The position numbers and the translations under genes are program-made. Shown here one piece after another: positions 56,451 through 64,000 of a stretch of DNA of 64,000 nucleotides. The notes under the pieces are model-generated. The model searched no databases and was not told where the DNA came from. It saw nothing but the letters and a program-made list of their open reading frames with translations. Where the stretch lies: the NCBI RefSeq assembly GCF_039555335.1, contig NC_092628.1, positions 101,330,647 through 101,394,646 on the forward strand, in the 5' to 3' direction. This DNA is from Amphiura filiformis. Lineage: Eukaryota; Echinodermata; Ophiuroidea; Amphilepidida; Amphiuridae. Every line of letters begins with the position of its first letter. The first letter of the stretch is position 1.

Positions 56451-56463
56451 ACCCAAATTTCAA

Positions 56464-56793
56464 TCATAAAACATTATTTTCACCCAACTTTCAATATTTT
56501 TTGACGAATTTCTTTTTTTAATTTTCGAAAATATATAAATTGAAACCTGTTCGGAACGTCTTTCCTTCACTGTTTATCTTTTCAATCTTGTGCATGTAAA
56601 TGTTTCAAACTTACCGCGCTGCGCTGCTGAAAGCTGTTCGTCTTCGTTTTGTATCGCTTACCGCCCAGCGTTAATAGGTACGGGCAACATACACAACACA
56701 ATTTATTTACTTATTATAATAATTTATCACGGTCATGATCAAAAGAGAACAAAAATGACCTCGCAAAGTCTTATGTTAATTAGAAATAGTAGA
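56464..56793 (+). promoter_or_regulatory. YEATS4 promoter/5' UTR region
   Basis: Only ~330 bp separates the 5' end of the minus-strand CR1 LINE from the YEATS4 start. The stretch has a CpG-rich part (56,600-56,690) and upstream in-frame ATGs (for example 56,755), so the leader could be translated. No TATA box is clear. Confidence 0.45.
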
Positions 56794-56838
56794 ATGGCGG
56801 CGGCAGATTTCGGGCCCGATTCTGGTGGACGTGTAAAG
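56794..56838 (+). CDS. yeats4: YEATS4 (GAS41) exon 1
   Basis: MAAADFGPDSGGRVK matches the vertebrate N-terminus MAEFGPDSGGRVK. YEATS4 is a histone acyl-lysine reader in the TIP60/NuA4 and SRCAP chromatin complexes. The obvious donor (gtataa at 56,839) leaves phase 0, but exon 2 needs one base (phase 1). A donor at 56,831 (gtgtaa) would fit phase but drop VKG. A lost G (aaagggt to aaaggt) would restore the normal junction. The start ATG could also be the in-frame one at 56,755. Confidence 0.85.
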
Positions 56839-58084
56839 GTATAAACATTGTTGTAAAATTAAGAATAAAGATAAACTTACTTAGTCGGAGACGGTAGGCG
56901 GACGGTCAACGAATTCGGCAGTCTTTCCCTTTCGCTTTTCATGTTTTGCAATCATGATCTCAGAGTTCATCATCTGAATCAGAGTTTCCGAATTCTACAG
57001 TCTTGCTCAATTATAAAAGGGAATTTCGTGATCCACAGTCTCATCCCCCACTTTTTTCTCAAAAAAGTTGAGATTTTTAGGCATTTAAAGTAAAATAAAA
57101 AACACATGTCATGATAAACATGTATGTTTCACGTCCGGGTTTTTGAAAAAAAAGGAGGAAGAGGGGGCTTTTTATTTTTTATCGCAAAACCAATGTAAAT
57201 ACCCATAATTAGAGCTGTTTTAGGGCACACAATGGAAAAAGGAGGAGGCCTCTTTTTATTTGTTCTGAGAGATAGACCCCCTCAAATTATCACAAAACCT
57301 TCCAAAAGTGTTTCTTGATTATCATCAGCAAGGCTATAGAAAGTAGGTAACCCAGGCAAACCTTAGTTAACACATTTGCTGGTCAGCCAAATTCGCCGAC
57401 GATGTCAATGCATTTTTACATAGAAATTTAAAACTTGTGCCCGAAGAAAGAAACCTACATAAATATGTTTTCTATACTTCACTTGACCCAAATATATGAT
57501 TTTTATGGTGATAAGTCACCCGCACATGGAATTTTAGAGGATTTTGATAGCAGTTCCATTAAAAAAAGCTGCTATCGCCATGAGACTAAGATCTAGAAAC
57601 ACCCCGAAATGCCGTTTTGGGGAATTTTGCTAGCTGAATCTTTTTGATGAAAGTCAGTCTTTGACAAGATGTAACTTTGCTACGGAAAGTGCTATGAAAA
57701 AAAGGTTTTCAGTTTTGGCTTTGTTTACTCAAGGGCTTTAATTTGATATATAAAATGATGCAGTTTGATGGCAAATTTGAATTCACCTAGCATACCTATA
57801 GAAAGCATCTCTACTTCCCTGGCAAATTTGAATTCACCTGACCTTTCATACCTATTAATTTACATACACATATATTCGCATGTCACAAATAGGTCACCCA
57901 AAAATGGAGGGGCCGTATTAAAAACATGAAAACGCTTTCTTCGCACTTCAAACTTGGTTTATTCTAAAAGTATAGGCCTAATACCTATTGTAGAAAGTTT
58001 GGTGTCATTTTGTAGATAATTATGTTCTTTATCAAATACAAAAAAAACCCAAGTCAATTGGACAACTACTTTGAGAGTTATACT

Positions 58085-58160
58085 TCAATATGTAACATGT
58101 GTCAATGGAGGGGCCGGGGCGCGTGAGCCGGGGGCGGGTGAGCTGGGGCGGGTGAGCCCC
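58085..58160. repeat. GC-rich ggcgggtgagc short repeat
   Basis: Three or four degenerate units of the type gagccgggggcgggt in an otherwise AT-rich intron. Confidence 0.6.
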
Positions 58161-58900
58161 ATAGGATTGTACACAAAATTGTGAAAATATGGCAAACTTC
58201 AAACCTTTGTATCTTAAAAAGTACAACTAGCATGGACCACAAATTGCACATATATAATCCTGGACTGTACGTAGATCTACCTCATAGTAGATCAACTGTA
58301 ACAAAAGATGTAACTAATTAATTGCCTAATTAAATGCTAATTAAGACAGTTTTCCATATGTTACTGTACAAAATTTACACGTAATGCTCCGACATTTCTA
58401 AATGGCCTATCTCTTGCCTGAAACACCCTGCTTTTTCAAAAGTACACATATTTTTAAGGAAATTTGATGAGGAATTCAATTATGCTATTAGTTTTAGTGC
58501 CAGACATGGAGGAAAAAAGTTTTAATTGATAATGTCATACAAATTCTAAAATTATTTTACAATGTTTGTCCACCCTGTATGTTTAACGCAAGAGATACCA
58601 AAGTTTTTCTTCCTAATTTGTTTGAAGGGCCCATGCAATGTCTTTCTGAATCCATATTTATTTTGAGCTACATAGCTTTCAGAAAAAGAAAATATGGGGT
58701 TTACCATGACAAGAAAGATGCTAATTTTGTTGATCTTCCACCCTGTATATTTCTTACCCACCCTGTATTATGATGTTATACTTTGTTGATTTGTCATCCT
58801 TGTAATATAAGCTTTCCAGAAATATATACTTATAATGGTCTACAATGTATTCATTAAAAGTTGTGTCGAAGTGAATCAAAATTGGTGATATTTTTATCAT

Positions 58901-59244
58901 TTAAAGGAGTGTTTCGTGATCCTAGCATCCTCTTTTTATGACATTTTTCTTTACATATCCACGAAAAAAGCCTATTCCCAAAATTTCAGTTGATTCCGAT
59001 TTTGCGTTTGCGAGTTATGCATGATTATGTGTGTTACACTGCTCCATAGACAATGCGTTGTAATTTCGTTCTGGTGCATCAGAACGAAATTCAAATTTCA
59101 CGATATCTTTGCAAAACGAATTAATCTGCAAGAAATATTTTGTACATAAACATTATGTAGCCAGAGTTTTCCAGTGATAAAAATCTCAACTTTTTTTGAG
59201 AAAAGTGGGGGGATGAGGCTGTGGATCACGAAATGCCCCTTTAA
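58901..59244. mobile_element. TTAA-flanked MITE, copy 3
   Basis: Starts ttaaaggagtgtttcgtgat and ends gatcacgaaatgcccctttaa. Nearly colinear with copy 2. Lies in YEATS4 intron 1. A degenerate partial relative is near 57,015-57,085. Confidence 0.85.
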
Positions 59245-59801
59245 CATTATGTTACACAAAAGATGACTAATTCATGACATGTGACCATATGTATGTTGCT
59301 CGAGAAGTCCACAAATTTGATTTGATTTGCTTACCGACAGTGACCGATGAGCATTGTGAGCTTCACATTTAATTAAAAATCTAGTCGGATTTGCTGAAAC
59401 ATGACACTTTAAAGCAATGGAAGTTTTGAAGTAAACACAGCTGATCGCAACAGCCAATTGCATCAAAAATGTTGCTAAAATTGCATTTCAATAAAATTTC
59501 AAAATAGGCAATCTCTCGGTCAAAATCTGTCATATCTGCCACTCTGTAAATGTAGTCAAGTAAAGATGCAGTTGACTCATCAAAATAACTTTCATTCATA
59601 TTTCAACATTAACAGAATATTAGAAAAATAACACCTGTTGCAAAAAATATCACCGGTGACCTACTGAAAAAGGATAGCAACATACTGACGTACGTTCCTC
59701 TAGCATAGAATGTGTTGTGTATTATCATGAAGTCCTGTGTGTCATGTGTAAATTCAAAGATGGTCATATGTGTCTTTATAGTTATTAGTAGGACCCCTAA
59801 C

Positions 59802-60336
59802 CAGGGTCTTAGCTAGAAATTGAGGGTTGCCCATCAATCATTTGAATAAAATTGCCTGTCCTAATTTGACCTTTAAAACATAGCCCATTGGGGGTTCAAA
59901 GAGTTCAAGTATGTGCTTATATGTGACATGATCAAGGGGAATGAGTCACATGTCGACCCTGGTCGAAAATGAGTTTTACATTTGTTTCTAAAGAGAACAT
60001 TTAGAGCTTTCAGAAACTGAAAACCCCATGTTAATAGGACTTTTCTTTGCAAAGTTATGTCAATTTATCAATCACTAAAAACAATATAAAACAAAAGAAT
60101 TTTAACACTTTCTTTGCCAGTATCTCAAAATCAATATTAGCGACATCCGACTCATTTCCCTTGATCGTGTCACATATGGCCTTGTTATACAAATTGGGTC
60201 TACTAAAAAGGTCAATTAGCTTCTCAAAAAATACAATTTATAATATAGCATCTGCCAAAGGCATTAATTTTGCCCGTCCCAGGAGCAAACTCCCCGTCTA
60301 AAATGACGGCCAGACGGGTGGCTAGCTAAGACCCTG
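59802..60336. mobile_element. hAT-type MITE with perfect 8-bp target duplication
   Basis: Ends cagggtcttagctag and ctagctaagaccctg are perfect inverted repeats. The flanking cccctaac (59,794-59,801 and 60,337-60,344) is an exact 8-bp duplication, the hAT hallmark. 535 bp, without a transposase. Confidence 0.92.
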
Positions 60337-60720
60337 CCCCTAACCATGCTAGCGTAACATCAAGTAAATTTCACCAATTTCTACATGTTAGTTTGTTACT
60401 GTTGTAACTTCAGTTTAAAACCAAAAACAGCATATAGCATACATTGATGCTTGATGTCTCGACTCCTAGAAAGTTTCTACTTACAAGTCCAAGGAGACAT
60501 TTTCTGCAAGCTAAAAGTGTAGGACTCTTGAAGCCCATTTTCATGGTAATATAGGCCTACATTGTGTGTAAGAAAAGATTCTAAGAAAACATATACATGT
60601 AGGGTGGATATACATGTTCCTCACTGTGGGTTGAAATTGTATTCGATTAACCCTTACACCCAAAAATACCACAGAATACCACGATGAAAAATTCAGCGCA
60701 TGCATGCATCCCAGGGTCTG

Positions 60721-60856
60721 CGATGACGCAATCACCCAGCAAGTGTCAAATGCTCACGGAATTGCTGGCCGGGCAGCAATAACCCGAGTAGCTACCGGTC
60801 CGCGATCGTGCGGCTGGCATGCGGGGGGTCAAAGGTTCGAATCCCGGGGGTGCCAA
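60721..60856 (+). mobile_element. tRNA-like SINE, copy B
   Basis: Shares tcacggaattgctggccggg and ggggggtcaaaggttcgaat with copy A. The B-box ggttcgaatcc is perfect. It lies ~100 bp upstream of YEATS4 exon 2. Confidence 0.55.
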
Positions 60857-60959
60857 GTCAAAAATTCTTCTTCTTCTTGAAAGATTCGGATCTTCTTTGA
60901 CTTCCGATAGCAAAAAGCATGGGTTAAGTGATACTTGAGGTTTTTATTCGTTTTTGCAG

Positions 60960-61078
60960 GAATAACCCTCGTGAAGCCAATTGTGTACGGTAACTTTGCA
61001 AGATATTTCGGCAAGAAACGTGAAGAGGATGGCCACACTCATCAGTGGACTATTTATCTGAAGCCATTCAGAAATGAG
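60960..61078 (+). CDS. yeats4: YEATS4 (GAS41) exon 2: start of YEATS domain
   Basis: After tcgtttttgcag it reads [20 protein letters not shown] then [19 protein letters not shown] before gtatgt. This is nearly identical to the vertebrate protein ([20 protein letters not shown], then [19 protein letters not shown]). It forms the first strands of the YEATS immunoglobulin fold. The rest of the gene lies beyond the window. Confidence 0.97.
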
Positions 61079-62995
61079 GTATGTTCTTAAAATGTTGGCG
61101 ATAGTATGATTTTAACCAGATGAAGCGGCTGACTCTACCATATCCAGATCCAGAATGTTAAAACAGGCAAAAATATTTGAATGCGAGAGTCAGTTACCTA
61201 TAGAGGCAACTGTGATAAATTCAGACCATGTAGCAAACTCACCAAACAATCAATATAGACCTACATGACATGTACAAGAAAATGTATTTTTAATAATCAT
61301 GTCATTCATGATGTTTGGCTGTCCGGGCGGAAGCAAATTCATTAATCTACTCTGCAGCCTCAAAAATTGTTCCTAATTTCTCTTGGTCAGTATTCAATTT
61401 GTGTAGTAAATGCAATTTGGTTTTTGAATATGTGAATTTGAAATTACATATCCTCTTGTACAACTTATTATCAGCTAGTAGTAACAGAGCTACGGTACAT
61501 TTGGGCAATTCCACGGTAACTCGTGCTACACTTTATGGCGTCCTTTTACATACTTTGTGCTCCAGCTTTTAAATTGATTTGATTGGAATCTGTATTTTTG
61601 TATTTTAATACCCAACAGTCAATGCTAGTTCCTCATAGTATTGCTAATTCAGGATATCAACTTTTGTATGTATGGGACAGCTGTAAAAATCGGTAACTTT
61701 CGTACTACTGAGCAGAGGACATGCTTAAAAATCACTCATTTTTATTTTGATGGTGTGCTAAAACAAAAAACACTAAAGCCTTATTGATTATATGATAAGT
61801 AATTGCTATAATAAGGTTTGTTTTGGTATACCTTAAAAAGTTGTGCCCCTCATAGTTTTACATTGACTGGCAAAAAACATGGTAACTCGTACTCACGGTA
61901 ACTTTCGTGCTACAGTTTGTCCGCCATATATAAAATGGTATTGTTCATCTAAATGTCAATTTTTTTTTGATAACAATTCCTCAACAACTGGTGCAATGAT
62001 CAAATAACTCAATCTATGTACAAATAAGCCCCCAAATAACCCATCTATGTACAAATAACACTATTCAGTGTATGTACCAGCATACAATGTACCACACACA
62101 TTACATACAAACATCCCAGCCTTACATACGCCTTGCTTGATCCTGTTTGGATATTTTATTCTAGGGCTTAAATTTAAACAGTTAAATTGAACAGTCAACA
62201 ATTGATAAAACTTTTACTTCCATGTTATTTGACTCTAAATTCCCTCACAAAACTTGTAATGTTCATGGTTATTTGCTCTGTAAGTTTTTTAAAAATTGCT
62301 TTCTGAGTTATAGAATGTTTGGTCATCTTTTGGTTGAGACCATTTCCTGCTTGGTGCAAATACTCTACAGTTTGCCCGATTTCAATCACTTCACTAAGCT
62401 GGAAAATGAGCCTCATTACACTCAACAACAAACCAATTTCCAATACAAATCTCAGAACTATACAAATCTCAGTATCAACAATGTCACTGTGGCTGTTAAT
62501 CTCAGGATTTCCAGTATCTATTTTGTTTGTTTTATTTCTTCTTTTGCCTTGGTTACTCATTCAGTGGATGTTTTAAGGTATCCTCTGTTCTTCCATGAGG
62601 CCCATATTAATTGATTGGTTCTTAGACTAGATCCTAGGGGGTGGAGGGCTAAACATTTTGGTTGCATCATTTTGACCAGGTATTGATAGTGGGATATATG
62701 CTAAATAGCATGTTTTTTTAGAGAGACTGTACAATGTAAAGTCTTTGAGCTTAAAAAAAAAGGACTTTATTGGTGTGTGCAAAAATTTGGTATAAATAAA
62801 TTTACACTATTTTGGCACATGATCTGGGTGGAAACTGGCTCCTTGAATCTTATCTCTATCTTTGCCTTCCATATTTTTACTTTAATTTTCCTGCGACAGG
62901 AGGTCACTTTTCTCTTTAATTTTTGGCCCCCCACACATGTGTGGTTGCCTGGTTGTTTGTTTCTTTCTTTCTTTGTTTGGCTGTCGGGCGGAAGC

Positions 62996-63300
62996 AAATT
63001 CATTAATCCACTGTACAGCTCCAACACAATAACTACAAACTTGGTACGGTATGGTGATAGAATAATGGTGGCTTGATGTGCTGTGTAGTTTTGTGTTATG
63101 TTATTTGCATATTTATGAATATTAATGAGCTTATTTACAAATTTTGCCTACATTTTCATTAATCCACTTTGCAGCATTATAAACACAATAACCAATCAAC
63201 TTCAAACTTTGTTTGGTTGGATATGGTGGCCTGATGTGCTGTATAATTTTGTGTCATGTTATTTGCATATTTATGAATATTAATGAGCTTATTTGCATAT
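62996..63300. repeat. ~150-bp tandem pair
   Basis: Two consecutive copies share cattaatccac, cctgatgtgctgt / cttgatgtgctgt and atgttatttgcatatttatg followed by aatattaatgagctt. Confidence 0.8.
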
Positions 63301-63445
63301 TGCATATTATTTTTTATTTACAAACCTTTGTTATTTACACTTTTGTGTGTGTGTGTATGGGCACCTTAATTACTGAACTGCATAATTCTAGTTTGTCATG
63401 GGGCAGGCTTCCCCTCCCCCACTGGCTACACTGGTGCTAGAAAGC

Positions 63446-64000
63446 TGTTACCAATATCATGGTCACATATAAATGCATATTCATGTAGTTGGGAGATCCT
63501 CTATTGCTGCCAAGTGGTAGATTTTGCATTACCTTTGCTGGTACAGGGGGAAGTGGGCTATGGTAACTCGTGCTACATCGGTAACTCGTGCTACTGGTAA
63601 CTCGTGCTACAGTTTTAAATGGGTCATTATTATGTGATGGAGAGTGTTTTGTACATTAATTTCTTATTTTTACTCAAGGCACTACTAGTAGAAGGAAAAT
63701 AATAAGTGGCATCAATTAAATTGCCAACATTTTGAAAATATATAAAAAAATGCATCTTTCGGTAACTCGTGCTACGCCATATTTAGTGCTATGAAAACGC
63801 AATGAAAGAAAAAAAATAGTTACCAATACCATGGTCACATATAAATGCATATTCATGTAGTTGGGAGATCCTCTATTGCTGCCAAGTGGTAGATTTTGCA
63901 TTACCTTTGCTGGTACAGGGGGAAGTGGGCTATGGTAACTTGTGCTACATCGGTAACTCGTGCTACTGGTAACTCGTGCTACAGTTTTTAATGGGTCATT
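63446..64000. repeat. ~180-bp direct repeat carrying ggtaactcgtgctac clusters
   Basis: 63,446-63,627 and 63,819-64,000 are almost identical over ~180 bp (catatgtagttgggagatcc-like block, gctgccaagtggtagatttt), each ending in three tandem ggtaactcgtgctac motifs. The second copy runs off the window. Confidence 0.9.

Larger units (their letters stand above)
52016..56460 (-). mobile_element. CR1-clade LINE, near full length, degenerate
   Basis: On the minus strand the order is: two-copy 5' UTR (about 56,460-56,070), N-terminal coding with a 2A-like peptide and PHD finger, apurinic-type endonuclease, reverse transcriptase, and a short 3' end with a CTTGT/ACAAG repeat tail at 52,016-52,036. Three frameshifts (about 54,540, 54,205 and 53,780) and a 504-bp insertion (55,374-55,877) inactivate it. 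The RT frame of 565 codons is intact. Layout and motifs fit CR1/L2-type non-LTR retrotransposons. Confidence 0.92.
56839..60959 (+). other. YEATS4 intron 1
   Basis: 4.1 kb, no coding found. Contains a reversed MITE fragment (57,015-57,085), a GC-rich gggtgagc repeat (58,085-58,160), the TTAA MITE (58,901), a hAT MITE (59,802) and SINE copy B (60,721). Confidence 0.65.
61079..64000 (+). other. YEATS4 intron 2 (to window end), repeat-rich
   Basis: Contains scattered ggtaactcgtgctac motifs, two gcggaagcaaattcattaat segments (61,328 and 62,988), a ~150-bp tandem pair (62,996-63,300) and a ~180-bp direct repeat at the edge (63,446 and 63,819). No exon was recognised. Confidence 0.55.

Noticed and set aside
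62222-62614. 130-codon plus-strand and 111-codon minus-strand ORFs
   Set aside because: Overlapping frames of similar length in an intron, no splice support and no recognisable domain.

Overview
The window is nuclear DNA from an animal, most likely a marine deuterostome invertebrate (echinoderm- or hemichordate-like; the species cannot be fixed from sequence alone). The evidence is small phase-conserved exons with GT-AG introns, AT-rich CpG-poor introns, metazoan-only genes, and many LINE, Penelope, Helitron, hAT-like and TIR/MITE copies. Three host genes are visible. The 3' half of eukaryotic elongation factor 2 kinase (eEF2K) lies on + (about 4.2-22 kb). A complete ten-exon TSSK-like Ser/Thr kinase gene lies on - (39.4-49.3 kb). 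The 5' end of YEATS4/GAS41 lies on + (56.8 kb to past the window edge). Most small ORFs in six-frame translation are noise.

Region 1-23 kb: eEF2K alpha-kinase end, phosphosite-rich linker and C-terminal Sel1-like repeats. Between the last two coding exons sits the most striking object in the window, a 3.1 kb array of about 26 tandem copies of the end of the penultimate exon plus its own 5' splice site (unit ~119.5 bp). Every unit carries a donor-like GTATGT, an upstream acceptor-like TTAG, and a stop codon in the read-through frame.

Region 23-39 kb: a degenerate Penelope-like retroelement with inverted pseudo-LTRs, a 34-bp one-sided extension and a target-site duplication (23.08-24.98 kb). 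A gene-poor interval follows with palindromic MITEs. Then comes a 2.4 kb non-autonomous Helitron (33,232-35,629) that carries a large GAAA microsatellite, and a 948-bp TTAA-flanked TIR element.

Region 39-52 kb: the TSSK-like kinase, 583 codons by my splicing, with an unusual C-terminal extension of about 250 residues. Intron 2 is almost entirely a CAT trinucleotide repeat. Intron 1 holds a ~33-bp minisatellite split by two TA-flanked transposons, one of which carries a LINE fragment. Several MITEs lie upstream of the gene.

Region 52-64 kb: a CR1-clade LINE on - (2A-like peptide, PHD finger, endonuclease, reverse transcriptase), broken by three frameshifts and a 504-bp insertion. Its 5' end points head-to-head at the YEATS4 start. 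YEATS4 exon 1, a TE-filled 4.1 kb intron, exon 2, and an intron rich in a repeated 15-mer follow. Splice models were assembled by eye from splice sites, phase and remembered family sequences; no database search or transcript data were available.
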